Of a DNA stretch of 64,000 nucleotides, positions 8,537 through 16,498 are shown piece after piece. The position numbers and the translations under genes are program-made. The notes below the pieces were generated by a model that worked only from the letters and a program-made list of their open reading frames with translations, was not told where the DNA came from and searched no databases. This stretch comes from an uncultured Methanolobus sp. (GTDB lineage Archaea > Halobacteriota > Methanosarcinia > Methanosarcinales > Methanosarcinaceae): positions 62,001-126,000 of the forward strand of contig NZ_OY762426.1 of NCBI RefSeq assembly GCF_963665675.1, written 5' to 3'. Each line of letters starts with the position of its first letter. The stretch's first letter is position 1.

Positions 8537-8835
8537 GTATAAGCTCCAGTGAATTAAACAAACAGCATCCCATATCGTTTTTTATAAATATGGACTTGGC
8601 ATCAATAATACAAATAGTTCACGCCCGGTTGCTTCCGTTTTGTGAGGATGGCCTGAGCCTTCGGGAATTAAAATTAAATACGTGATTTTTTATATTAGGA
8701 TAACATAATAAACAATGTTCTTAAAAGTACGGATGATAATCAATAAGTCCTATGATTTAAAGGGCTTACTCATTAACAGAAAGATGTTTGGGATTAGACT
8801 ATTTAAAAATTGTAAGAGATATAAAGAGTGGTAAT

Positions 8836-9564
8836 ATGACAGATGCCGATCCATCAGAAAGAGTGAGTTCCGGTATTTCCGGACTGGATGAAATGTTGCG
8901 CGGAGGATTCTTCGAAGGGACTGCAAATGTCGTATCAGGTGATTCTGGTACCGGTAAGACAATATTTGGAACGCAGTTCATTGTAGAGGGAGCAAAGAAT
9001 GGTGAAAAGGTAATGTGCATCATTACCTCTGAAGAATCAAAATCCATTGTAAAAGAAATGAAGACATCTTTTGGATGGAAGCTTGAAGAATACGTGGAAC
9101 AGGGGCTTTTAACCTTTGTAGACATTACTGACCCAAGCCTTCGCCTCCAGAAGAGTGTGGAAATTGCACCATCTGAGCTTATCAAGAGCTTTAAGAAGCT
9201 TGTTGAAAGCAAGATAGAGGACATTCAGCCAACACGCATCTTCATAGACTCTGTTGAGGCGCTTTTCCTGGCAATTGAGTCAAACTATAAACTCAGAACA
9301 CTCATTGATGATGTGTTCGGCGTATTCCGCAAACACAATGTTACCTCTGTAATAACAGTTGGTTCTATGTTCGGACTTGACGAAATGGTAGAATACGGTG
9401 CCGATTCGGTTGTTAAACTCGGACGTATTATAGCTGGAAACAACCTTCAGCGCTCAATATATGTTATGAAGATGAGAGGATCAGGCACCATTAACGAAGT
9501 CCGTGTCCTCAGTATCTCAGATAGCGGAATGGCAGTTCTTGCCCAGTCACCATATCTGGAATAA
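8836..9564 (+). CDS. KaiC-like RecA-superfamily ATPase
   Basis: A 242-residue single-domain KaiC/RadA-type ATPase. After the typical opener VSSGISGLDEMLRGGFFEG comes the Walker A GDSGTGKT, then the EES motif (ITSEESKSI) and the Walker B-like strand TRIFIDSVEAL. The end ERFL-type segment is replaced by IYVMKMRGSGTINEVR. Such stand-alone KaiC-like proteins in archaea are signalling ATPases, often next to two-component proteins. ATG 8836 is preferred; an in-frame TTG at 8788 would add 16 residues (GLDYLKIVRDIKSGN) but lies beside the TATA-like ATTTAAAAAT at about 8800-8809. The function is unknown. A second KaiC-like gene is at 47753. Confidence 0.85.
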   Translation: MTDADPSERVSSGISGLDEMLRGGFFEGTANVVSGDSGTGKTIFGTQFIVEGAKNGEKVMCIITSEESKSIVKEMKTSFGWKLEEYVEQGLLTFVDITDPSLRLQKSVEIAPSELIKSFKKLVESKIEDIQPTRIFIDSVEALFLAIESNYKLRTLIDDVFGVFRKHNVTSVITVGSMFGLDEMVEYGADSVVKLGRIIAGNNLQRSIYVMKMRGSGTINEVRVLSISDSGMAVLAQSPYLE

Positions 9565-9696
9565 GTGGCATTTGTATTTCTGCCACTTTTTATCTGTTTT
9601 TTCTGTTTTCAAACTCGGCCTTTAAGTTTTTCTAATACCACTCCCGCAGACGCGAAACTGGAGTTACAACTAAAAGAAAAACAGAGATAATATCAT

Positions 9697-10419
9697 TTAC
9701 AGGATATACCAGTCGTTATCATTAATACTGGTATTCTCTTCCCCGGTTGCACCATCATTTTCCTTCTCATGACAAAACTTTTCAGAACCATCTGTAGATA
9801 ACTCTGCCCCCAGGGATGTCGCAATAGCGTCTGAAAAATCCTGAAGATAGCCTGTCTGGTTAAGGCTGCCATAAATGAATTTCTTACCGGGCTGAACATG
9901 TGATTTAATGGTTTCTTTTTTAGGAACAATGATCACTTCAACACCTGACATCTCAACTGCAAGTTCCATTGCTTTTCTGAAATCACCAATGCAATAAGCA
10001 ATCCTGTGTTTGTAGTTGCCCCTGGTCTTCCTAAGATATTCTGCCAGCCTCTGGCTTTCCATCCTTACAAAATCCCTTTTGATCTTTGCCACATTGCATT
10101 TTCCCAGCATGAACTGATAATCCATGAAGGGATATTCCGTATCAAGTTCGCGTGGAGTTATGCCGCATGTCCCGAACACGACAACATGAACGTGTTCAGG
10201 TCCAAGCACTGAGAATATAACCTTATCGAATATTTTGTGGGAAGGACTTTCATGATAGGGTTTTTTCTTGGCACATGGCACAAATATGCAGAAATCCCTC
10301 ACAGGCGGTTCATACTCAGTCAGTATCCACTCATTTGCACGTATCATATCAGGATGATATATGATCTCATCTGTATCCAGAGGAAGACTGGAACGTTCAT
10401 CTTCAGGTATTATTGTCAA
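9697..10419 (-). CDS. Stand-alone DUF5591 (ArcS catalytic-domain) protein
   Basis: A 240-residue protein containing the archaeosine synthase signature PC-X3-KPY-X2-S-X2-H exactly: P48 C49, K53 P54 Y55, S58, H61 (FVPCAKKKPYHESPSH). ArcS works in converting preQ0-tRNA to archaeosine at position 15. Full-length ArcS also has a TGT-like N-terminal part and a PUA domain; neither is present here, so this is the catalytic domain alone, followed by an acidic C-terminal tail (EKENDGATGEENTSINDND). The frame begins with TTG at 10419. No Shine-Dalgarno is visible and a TATATATA lies about 25 nt upstream, so a leaderless TTG start, or a shorter ATG start at DMIRAN (residue 25), are both possible. It may be the split partner of another TGT/PUA protein elsewhere. 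Confidence 0.75.
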   Translation of the reverse strand: MTIIPEDERSSLPLDTDEIIYHPDMIRANEWILTEYEPPVRDFCIFVPCAKKKPYHESPSHKIFDKVIFSVLGPEHVHVVVFGTCGITPRELDTEYPFMDYQFMLGKCNVAKIKRDFVRMESQRLAEYLRKTRGNYKHRIAYCIGDFRKAMELAVEMSGVEVIIVPKKETIKSHVQPGKKFIYGSLNQTGYLQDFSDAIATSLGAELSTDGSEKFCHEKENDGATGEENTSINDNDWYIL

Positions 10420-10474
10420 ACAGAAGAAAAATCTGGCAAACTATATATATAATTGACGCAATCTCTATTCGGTT

Positions 10475-10521
10475 TTGTGCAAACTGCACAACAGTATTTG
10501 GTACAGTACAAAATATTAAAT
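10475..10521. promoter_or_regulatory. Two palindromes in the ArcS-like/TrmB-like divergent promoter
   Basis: TTGTGCA-AAC-TGCACAA is a perfect 7-bp inverted repeat at 10475-10491. Sixteen bases on, TTTGGTAC-A-GTACAAAA (one mismatch) covers about 10497-10513, next to an A+T-rich AAATATTAAAT. The pair lies between divergent genes and directly before the TrmB-like regulator at 10542, so autoregulation by that protein is the simplest reading. Confidence 0.5.
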
Positions 10522-10541
10522 TCATAACAGCGAGGAAAAAC

Positions 10542-10916
10542 ATGGCAAGTTCTATACCTGAGATGCTGAGGGCTGAATGCAAATGCGAGGACATGGCAAA
10601 GTGTGTTCTGGGATTAAAAGAACTTGACATCAGCACCTACAAAGCACTTCTGGAAAACGGACCAATGACCGCAGAGAAACTTGGAGAACTTCTGGGTCGT
10701 GAGCGCAGCACGGCATATCGCTCGTTGCAGAACCTTATTTCAGCAGGTCTTGTTTACAGGGAAACAAAATCCATCTCCGTAGGTGGATACTATTACGAAT
10801 ACGTAGGTATAGAGCCTGTTATCGTAAAAGAGATGATCCGCAAGAACATAGACCAATGGTACCGGAAAATGAATGACCTTATTGAAAACTTCGATAAAGA
10901 ATTACTATCAGATTGA
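10542..10916 (+). CDS. TrmB-like helix-turn-helix regulator
   Basis: A 124-residue DNA-binding protein. It starts SSIPEMLRAECKCEDMAKCV, then a winged-helix core at about residues 25-85: LDISTYKALLENGPMTAEKL (helices 1-2), GRERSTAYRSLQNLISAGLV (recognition helix) and a Tyr-rich wing GGYYYEYVGI. The C-terminal helix (MIRKNIDQWYRKMNDLIENF) should form a dimer coiled coil. The arrangement matches the short TrmB-family regulators of Methanosarcinaceae, a group that includes MreA. The two Cys in CKCEDMAKC could be redox- or metal-sensing; that is inference. ATG 10542 is preceded by GAGG at 10532-10535; the longer upstream frame lacks this. It is divergent from the ArcS-like gene, with palindromes in its promoter. 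Confidence 0.82.
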   Translation: MASSIPEMLRAECKCEDMAKCVLGLKELDISTYKALLENGPMTAEKLGELLGRERSTAYRSLQNLISAGLVYRETKSISVGGYYYEYVGIEPVIVKEMIRKNIDQWYRKMNDLIENFDKELLSD

Positions 10917-11036
10917 GAATTCTATTATCGCAACCTTTAATTGACTTGTTTTAATCTCTTGCGACCTTTCCCAAATCAGGTATATCTCGTTGTTACCATT
11001 GTTGCGTGCCTGCGCGGTTCATTTCATGTTTTGAGC

Positions 11037-11204
11037 TTAACCTTTGGTAATGACTATAGTATTCTCATTTTTTCGCACATAGCACACACATTCACCAACA
11101 TTACCTAAATCATCAGGCAGTACTATTGTTTTGTGGTTGCCTGTCTGGAAAATAGGCTTAACCGTCGCCTTTCCATTATATTCCTTTATTCTTATTTCAA
11201 CCAC
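11037..11204 (-). CDS. DUF2080-type transposon-associated small protein
   Basis: A 55-residue protein starting with GTG at 11204, immediately after an in-frame TAA. The sequence opens VVEIRIKEYNGKATVKPIFQ and closes with a short beta-rich half (TIVLPDDLGNVGECVCYVRK). It fits the DUF2080 ('putative transposon-encoded protein') family, which resembles AbrB-type beta-barrels and travels with archaeal insertion sequences. No intact transposase adjoins it; an IS5-type transposase relic begins 94 bp away on the other strand. It is probably a leftover of a decayed element and may not be expressed. Confidence 0.6.
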   Translation of the reverse strand: MVEIRIKEYNGKATVKPIFQTGNHKTIVLPDDLGNVGECVCYVRKNENTIVITKG

Positions 11205-11237
11205 TTAAACACCCACATATAGTACACTGATATGCAG

Positions 11238-11255
11238 TGATATAATATTATATCA
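11238..11255. repeat. 18-bp perfect palindrome beside a second palindrome
   Basis: TGATATAATATTATATCA is a perfect palindrome. It directly follows, with two shared bases, CACTG-ATATG-CAGTG at 11225-11239. Both lie between the DUF2080 ORF and the IS5-type relic. They could be an operator or the end of a decayed mobile element. Confidence 0.35.
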
Positions 11256-11297
11256 TTTTTTCTATGTATTTATATCTTAAATATATAGAATATTTTG

Positions 11298-11492
11298 ATG
11301 AACAGACATGGTGATAGGCTTGCTGAAGTTAAATCACTGATCGATTGAAAATCTTTTTGACAAATCCTTGAATCAATGTACAATAATGGAACAGCTTCAG
11401 GCAGCAGGCCTGTGACCGATAAGGTTGCGATATTCAAAATGCTTGTGCTGCAACAATGGCATGGCCTTTCTGGATTGGAATACTATTTTTAG
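11298..11492 (+). pseudogene. IS5-type transposase relic (N-terminal fragment)
   Basis: A 65-codon frame from ATG 11298 to TAG 11492 with two internal TGA codons. Its translation, with stops as *, opens MNRHGDRLAEVKSLID*KSF and later has DKVAIFKMLVLQQWHGLSGL. This is the N-terminal region of IS5-group transposases, where the pattern is DRLAEVxxLIDW..F and xxMLVLQQWxGLSDxE. The first TGA replaces the expected Trp. The catalytic DDE part is absent and the frame ends at the point where ELERQ would follow. It is a clear decayed fragment. Confidence 0.75.
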
Positions 11493-11598
11493 ACTAAATA
11501 ATTATATAATATTGAGACATATGTAACAGTTGCACATTGTGCCCCTCTTTCGATGTGGAGCACAATCATGCAATAACTATCTCTTACGTTGTGGGATC

Positions 11599-13230
11599 AT
11601 GAGGGATGCAGATAAAAGCAAAGAACAGTTAATTCGAGAACTGCAAGAATTCAGAAACATGAAAGAAGAAAACTACAGGCAGGTAGTTTCATCGATATCA
11701 AGCATAATCTGGAAAGCAGATGTTGATAACAATGAACTGACAAACACATATATTTCTCCGGTTGCTGACAGTATCCTCGGAATAAAGAGCGGTACAATAA
11801 ACAATGAATGGGAGTCATTTCTTTCTTATATACATCCTGGCGATGCCTCTGCCTTACGTGAAAAAATAATGGATGGAATCAAAAATGATCTGCCAAAAAT
11901 AGACATTGAGTTCAGGGCTAAAAAAGCGGACGGAACTAAACTCTGGTTTCTTTGTACCTGTACCATATTGAAAAATAGTGACAAGGTCCAGGTCTTTGGA
12001 AATGTTATCGACATCACCGAACGCAAAAAGATCGAAAATGAATTAAAGAACAAGAGCAACGAACTCAGCCAGGTGGTGAACAGTTGCCCCATACCAATGT
12101 TCGTTATAAACAAGGACCATGATGTTATTTACTGGAACAAGGCCTGTGAGAAGGCTACCGGCATATCAGCAGAAAGAATGATCGGTACAAAAGACCCATG
12201 GCTTGCGTTCTATCCCAGAAAAAGAGAAGTTATGGCAGATTTACTTGTTGACAACAATATTGAAAATGTCAGGTGGTTATATAAAGAAAAAAGCCTGAAA
12301 AATTCATTTATCGAAAACGGATATGAAGCCGAAGATTTCTTTCCTCTTTTGAACAAATGGCTGTATTTAACCGCCGCCCCCCTGAAAGACATCGATGGAA
12401 ACATAATAGGAGCCATTGAAACATTACAGGACAAAACTATTGAGAAACAGGCCCAGGATGCGCTTATATCAGCCAAGATGCTTGCAGAGAACGCCTCACG
12501 CACCAAAAGTGAGTTCCTTTCCAATGTAAGCCATGAGCTCAGAACACCGCTAAGCCTTATTTTAGGATATTCAGACCTGTTACTTGAAGAAAATGAATTG
12601 ATGGATCAACAGCAGGCGAAGTTTGCAGGAATAATCAAATCCGGTGGTTCGAGACTTCTGGAAATGATAAATTCCCTTATATATATTGCAGAGATCGAAG
12701 ATGGTACAATGGAACTTGAGATCAGCGATTTCTCGCTGCCGGATATGGTTTATGACATACAGAAAGTTGCCAGATCGATAGCTATTAAGAAAAATGTCAA
12801 ACTTGATTTTGCAATTGACCCTGATATAAGAACTATATACGCCGACAAATCCAAATTAAAAATCATATTCCATCACCTGATAACAAACGCCATCAAATTC
12901 ACACCTGAACAGGGAAATATCTGGGTAGATATAAAGCACGACCATGGAGACACCCTGTTTATTGATGTGAAAGATACAGGAATAGGCATTCCCAATGACG
13001 ACAGGACAAAACTCTTTGATACTTTTGTCCAGCTTGACGGCTCCCCTACCCGCAGATACGGAGGAAGCGGACTGGGTCTTGCCCTGGTAAAGAAACTGGT
13101 GGAAATACATAAAGGAAGCATCTGGCTTGAGAGCGAAACCGGAAAAGGCAGCACATTCCATATAGCCATTCCGGCACAGAATGGAATCAGGAAGAGGACT
13201 AATGGGTTACTACATCCAGCGGTAATCTGA
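11599..13230 (+). CDS. PAS-domain sensor histidine kinase
   Basis: A cytosolic hybrid-free sensor kinase of 543 residues. Order: two PAS domains (about 20-145, ending in the typical NVIDITERKKIE linker, and about 150-290), a HisKA dimerisation domain with phospho-acceptor His in SNVSHELRTPLSLILGYSDL, then a HATPase_c domain with N box HHLITNAIKFTPE, G1 DVKDTGIGIPND, F box LFDTF and G2 GGSGLGLALVKKL. No membrane segment, so it senses an internal signal. Start ATG 11599; the frame extends upstream to 11530 without good signal. No receiver domain and no response regulator adjoin. Its 3' end overlaps the convergent kinase gene by 32 bp. Confidence 0.9.
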   Translation: MRDADKSKEQLIRELQEFRNMKEENYRQVVSSISSIIWKADVDNNELTNTYISPVADSILGIKSGTINNEWESFLSYIHPGDASALREKIMDGIKNDLPKIDIEFRAKKADGTKLWFLCTCTILKNSDKVQVFGNVIDITERKKIENELKNKSNELSQVVNSCPIPMFVINKDHDVIYWNKACEKATGISAERMIGTKDPWLAFYPRKREVMADLLVDNNIENVRWLYKEKSLKNSFIENGYEAEDFFPLLNKWLYLTAAPLKDIDGNIIGAIETLQDKTIEKQAQDALISAKMLAENASRTKSEFLSNVSHELRTPLSLILGYSDLLLEENELMDQQQAKFAGIIKSGGSRLLEMINSLIYIAEIEDGTMELEISDFSLPDMVYDIQKVARSIAIKKNVKLDFAIDPDIRTIYADKSKLKIIFHHLITNAIKFTPEQGNIWVDIKHDHGDTLFIDVKDTGIGIPNDDRTKLFDTFVQLDGSPTRRYGGSGLGLALVKKLVEIHKGSIWLESETGKGSTFHIAIPAQNGIRKRTNGLLHPAVI

Positions 13231-14848
13231 AAGAAAAAATACTTCCTTTTTCAGGTTCACTTTCTACGGAAACGTCGCCACCATGCATTTCAACGAATCG
13301 CTTTACAAGTGAAAGTCCAAGACCCGTACCATTATATTTTCTTGAGATCGTTGAATCAATCTGCTGGAACGGCATGAAAAGTTTTTTCATGTCGTTAGAC
13401 GAGATGCCAATACCGGTATCAATCACCGAAAATTCAGCTATGTCACCTTCAAGGCGTGCCTTCAGTGTCACGTGACCGCCATCAGGAGTAAACTTTACCG
13501 CGTTACTTGCAAGGTTGAACAGTATTTGTTCAAAACGAACTTTATCAGCAGTCAGCGATAGCTTCCACGGATCAATGGAAGTACGCAGTTCTATATCCTT
13601 TTTTCTTGCCAGGGGAGAAACAATGTTAAGGACATTTTCAAATATCTCTCCAACAGGGATTTTCTCATAATGCAATTCCATTTTTCCCGATTCGATCTTT
13701 GAAATGTCAAGAATGTCGTTTATCAGCTTTAAAAGGTGTTTTCCACTATTGGATATATGACCAAGTGACCTTTTTTGCTGGTCATTGAGATTACCAAACG
13801 ACTCTTCAAGCATAAGATCGGAATAACCGATAACAGCATTAAGAGGCGTACGCAATTCATGGCTCATAGTTGCAAGGAATTCACTCTTTGTCCTGTTAGC
13901 CTCTTCAGCCCTTATCCTGGAAGTTATTATAGTCTTTTCGGCAGATTTGCGTTCGGAAATATCCTGGAAGTTCTCGAGGATGTACTGGTTTCCTTCAATG
14001 AATATCCTTTTTGAATTTTTGAGAATTGGTGTTTTAGTACCATTTTTGCATTTTATAGCAGTATCCATTCCCTGAAAACCGTCAAGACCATCTACCCATA
14101 TCGGACATTTTTTAGACAATGAACCTTTAGGACAGACAATATCACATAACTGCCCTATCAGTTCCTCTTTTGTGTATCCCGTGATCTCACAGGTTCGCTG
14201 GTTTACATCCTCTATTATGTAATCTTTTCCTATGATGATGGTGCCACCTGGCACGTTTTCATAAAGTATCCGGAAACGTTCCTCGATTTCTTTAAGAGCG
14301 GTCTCTGCCTTCCTGCGTTCGCTTATGTCATCAAGATAAAGGATTACCTTGCTCCCTGTATCAAGATGTACATACACAGAGGATACTAAAAAATCCCTGC
14401 TGTAAATAGTACCATCGGCCAGAAGGATATCCATATTACCTTCAATACGGTAATGATCAATGCATTTCCTGAAAGAGTCCATCACAATGTTACGAATGCT
14501 ACAATGTGAACATTCAGGAGTGTTGCCGCAGCCTTGATCCCTACCAGAATTCACACATGAGAAGAGATCTCCCCCCAGCATACCCATTACCAAACAGGAA
14601 TCACTTCCGATAAGCTCTGCACCTGCCCTATTGACGTTTTCAATACGAAAATCATGATCCATAATCAGAACAGCGTTGGGTGAAGAATCAAAAACAGCAT
14701 TTGCCAGTTTTTTGATATCCAGAACATCAGAACCGTTGCCGGATTTTCTATTCTTGCCAGTTCCGGCAGCACATATATTCTCCTGATCTGCACATTCGTC
14801 ACTGGCCCGGGTTATTCCTGCGGAGAAAACAGCCATGTATATCACCAT
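13199..14848 (-). CDS. PAS-domain sensor histidine kinase
   Basis: A 549-residue cytosolic sensor kinase with about 45 leading residues of low similarity, PAS A (about 45-185), PAS B (about 190-305), HisKA with ATMSHELRTPLNAVIGYSDL, and HATPase_c with NLASNAVKFTPDGG, SVIDTGIGIS, LFMPFQQID and YNGTGLGLSLVKRF. PAS A contains a Cys cluster (SCVNSGRDQGCGNTPECSHC), and PAS B a further pair (CDIVCPKGSLSKKC), possible metal or redox sites as seen in methanogen PAS proteins. The ATG at 14848 overlaps the stop of a small upstream gene by 7 bp (ATGGTGA), so the two are translationally coupled. It converges with the other kinase, overlapping it by 32 bp. Confidence 0.9.
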   Translation of the reverse strand: MVIYMAVFSAGITRASDECADQENICAAGTGKNRKSGNGSDVLDIKKLANAVFDSSPNAVLIMDHDFRIENVNRAGAELIGSDSCLVMGMLGGDLFSCVNSGRDQGCGNTPECSHCSIRNIVMDSFRKCIDHYRIEGNMDILLADGTIYSRDFLVSSVYVHLDTGSKVILYLDDISERRKAETALKEIEERFRILYENVPGGTIIIGKDYIIEDVNQRTCEITGYTKEELIGQLCDIVCPKGSLSKKCPIWVDGLDGFQGMDTAIKCKNGTKTPILKNSKRIFIEGNQYILENFQDISERKSAEKTIITSRIRAEEANRTKSEFLATMSHELRTPLNAVIGYSDLMLEESFGNLNDQQKRSLGHISNSGKHLLKLINDILDISKIESGKMELHYEKIPVGEIFENVLNIVSPLARKKDIELRTSIDPWKLSLTADKVRFEQILFNLASNAVKFTPDGGHVTLKARLEGDIAEFSVIDTGIGISSNDMKKLFMPFQQIDSTISRKYNGTGLGLSLVKRFVEMHGGDVSVESEPEKGSIFSFRLPLDVVTH

Positions 14849-15063
14849 ATCAAGTTCATCCTTTCAGGAAAATCAGGTATTGAAGCAAACTCTTCTTTAT
14901 TATATGAGCTAAGCATTACATCTGCATTTTCAGACGAAAAATTACACTCAATGGTATTGTCATCAAGTTTTACAGGGCATACAGTATATCCCAGTTCTTC
15001 TACAAGAGACTGAAGACCTGAATCTTCTTTTTCCTCAAATGTGAGTAATAATAACTTTTTCAT
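14842..15063 (-). CDS. Small protein coupled to the sensor kinase
   Basis: A 73-residue acidic protein, beginning MKKLLLLTFEEKEDSGLQSL and ending DFPERMNLIW. The first 35 residues have the beta-alpha-beta look of the start of a receiver or Rossmann fold (LLLLTFEE...VEELGYTVCPVKLDD), but the acid pocket and Lys of a response regulator are not there. I do not recognise the family. ATG 15063 is chosen over an in-frame TTG at 15081 because GGAAGGAA lies directly upstream. Its TGA overlaps the kinase ATG, which argues that it is real and acts with that kinase, perhaps as a sensor or modulator. Confidence 0.65.
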   Translation of the reverse strand: MKKLLLLTFEEKEDSGLQSLVEELGYTVCPVKLDDNTIECNFSSENADVMLSSYNKEEFASIPDFPERMNLIW

Positions 15064-15747
15064 CCATTTCCTTCCAACCAACCTTTAACATAATCCTGAT
15101 ACAGCAATATTTATGATAAGATTTGCGATAAATATTAATGAGAATTCATATAATAGCACAGACCTAATGTAGATTTATTATCGTATAAAACACACATGCC
15201 AAATAAACTTATTACTATGTTATAACAGTAGTTGTATTGAAAATACGAGCACACAAAAGTATTGAGTATTTTCTAACGCTCTTTAGAAAATTATTTTGTA
15301 AAAACATTGCTACATTATGCTGCTTATTGATTTTGACGAATACATTCGATTCATGAATAACTGGACTGATCCCGGAGAGACCGGCGAAGCTGGCGTTTTC
15401 CCATAAGAAGAGACGAAAATAATCTGCATAATCCTCCGAAAATTTTATTTCAGAATTTCAATGGAATTATTAGTATAAATGAATGGTATTTGCAGTTATA
15501 TTCTGTACAGAGGTATTGCAATGTGCCGCCTTCGGCGGATGCTTACTTTGTTTTTAGATTGGATTGTTTTTGTGTTACTGAAAAAAAAAAAATGTTTGTG
15601 TCACTCATATAAGCAGAATTTCTACAGAGCCAGTAAAAAACAAAATAAGAGGGAAGAGCCATTGATATAAGCTCTTTTTGATAATTATGTTAATTGCATC
15701 ACAACATTTTGTTTACAATTTTGCACTGCAAGACATATTTGTTTTAG
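15064..15747. other. 684-bp intergenic region holding repeat copy A
   Basis: No supported gene. It holds the structured repeat (15351-15541). Before that is a perfect 8-bp hairpin TTTTCTAA-N6-TTAGAAAA at 15269-15290. After it is a run of 12-13 A's near 15580 and A+T-rich sequence up to the exporter operon end. The 63-codon frame starting at 15479 lies largely in the repeat, is Lys-rich at its end and has no ribosome-binding site, so I reject it. Confidence 0.5.
15351..15541 (+). repeat. Structured dispersed repeat, copy A
   Basis: 191 bp that match the reverse complement of 58645-58833. The first 80 bp are about 80 percent identical: both have TCATGAATAACT, then CCCGGAG, a hairpin, GGCGTTTTCCCAT and AAAATAATCTGCAT. 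The last 40 bp share TTCTGTA and the block AATGTGCCGCC/TTCGGCGGATG. The middle is A+T-rich and diverged. Hairpin 1 is CCGGC-GAA-GCTGG here and CCGGC-GGA-GCCGG in copy B: the stem is kept by a G-U to G-C change. Hairpin 2 CCGCC-TTC-GGCGG is identical in both. No ORF or terminal repeats. It may be a noncoding RNA or a small nonautonomous repeat. Confidence 0.75.
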
Positions 15748-16497
15748 TCAGATACTTATCTTCCTGAACAGGCAGGAACCTACTACAACCATCAGTATAG
15801 TAAATCCTGAAAGGACTCCAAAACTTACGGCAGGATCTACCTGTGAAGTTCCAAGCAAGCCGTACCTTATACCTTCGACACCATACGTCAGGGGATCTAA
15901 TAGTGTAAGGGATTTTATCCACTCCGGCAGGCTGTCTATAGGGAAAAGAGCACCTGACAGACCGAATATAGGGAAGATGACAAAATTCATTATAAGTTGG
16001 AATCCGTGCATATCATCCATCTTTGAAGCAATGGCAATACCGAATGCTGTGAATGAAAGTCCTATCAACGTCATGAAAATGATCGCTATGACAAATCCCG
16101 GAATGCTGCCCATCTCCAGTCCCATGAACAATGAAAAAACAAGGATGATAAGTCCCTGGATCACGGCTGTTGTGGCCCCGCCAACTGTCTGACCGAACAT
16201 GATTTCAAGCCTTGACACAGGTGCCACCAGAGTCTCTTTCAGGAAACCGAATTGTTTGTCCCATATTACCTGTATGCCTGCAAAGACAGATGTGAAAAGA
16301 ACACTCATCGAAATGATACCGGGCATTATGAAGCCAATGTAACCCTGCTCCATTCCAGGCATAGCCACTACGGAATTCAGGCCAAAACCAAGAACCAGGA
16401 ACAGGAACAAAGGCATACCAAGACTACCTACCAATCGGCTCTTTGAGCGAAGGTAACGTTTTACATTCCTCAGCCATATAGTATAAACAATGTCCAT
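15748..16497 (-). CDS. ABC-2 type transporter permease
   Basis: A 249-residue membrane subunit of an ABC-2 (DrrB/NodJ-like) exporter with six helices: about residues 20-45, 55-75, 105-130, 135-160, 170-190 and 220-243. The ABC-2 signature region is GLSGALFPIDSLPEWIKSLTLLDPLTYGVEGIRY at about 168-202, near the end as expected. It begins 1 bp after the ATPase gene stop, so the two are one transcript. The exported substrate is unknown; TetR control suggests a drug, toxic metabolite or surface component. Length is usual for the family. Confidence 0.9.
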   Translation of the reverse strand: MDIVYTIWLRNVKRYLRSKSRLVGSLGMPLFLFLVLGFGLNSVVAMPGMEQGYIGFIMPGIISMSVLFTSVFAGIQVIWDKQFGFLKETLVAPVSRLEIMFGQTVGGATTAVIQGLIILVFSLFMGLEMGSIPGFVIAIIFMTLIGLSFTAFGIAIASKMDDMHGFQLIMNFVIFPIFGLSGALFPIDSLPEWIKSLTLLDPLTYGVEGIRYGLLGTSQVDPAVSFGVLSGFTILMVVVGSCLFRKISI

Positions 16498-16498
16498 T

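Noticed and set aside
15479..15670. A 63-codon frame starting inside repeat copy A
   Set aside because: Its first half is the repeat's hairpin sequence, the second half is low complexity, and the frame is not shared with copy B.
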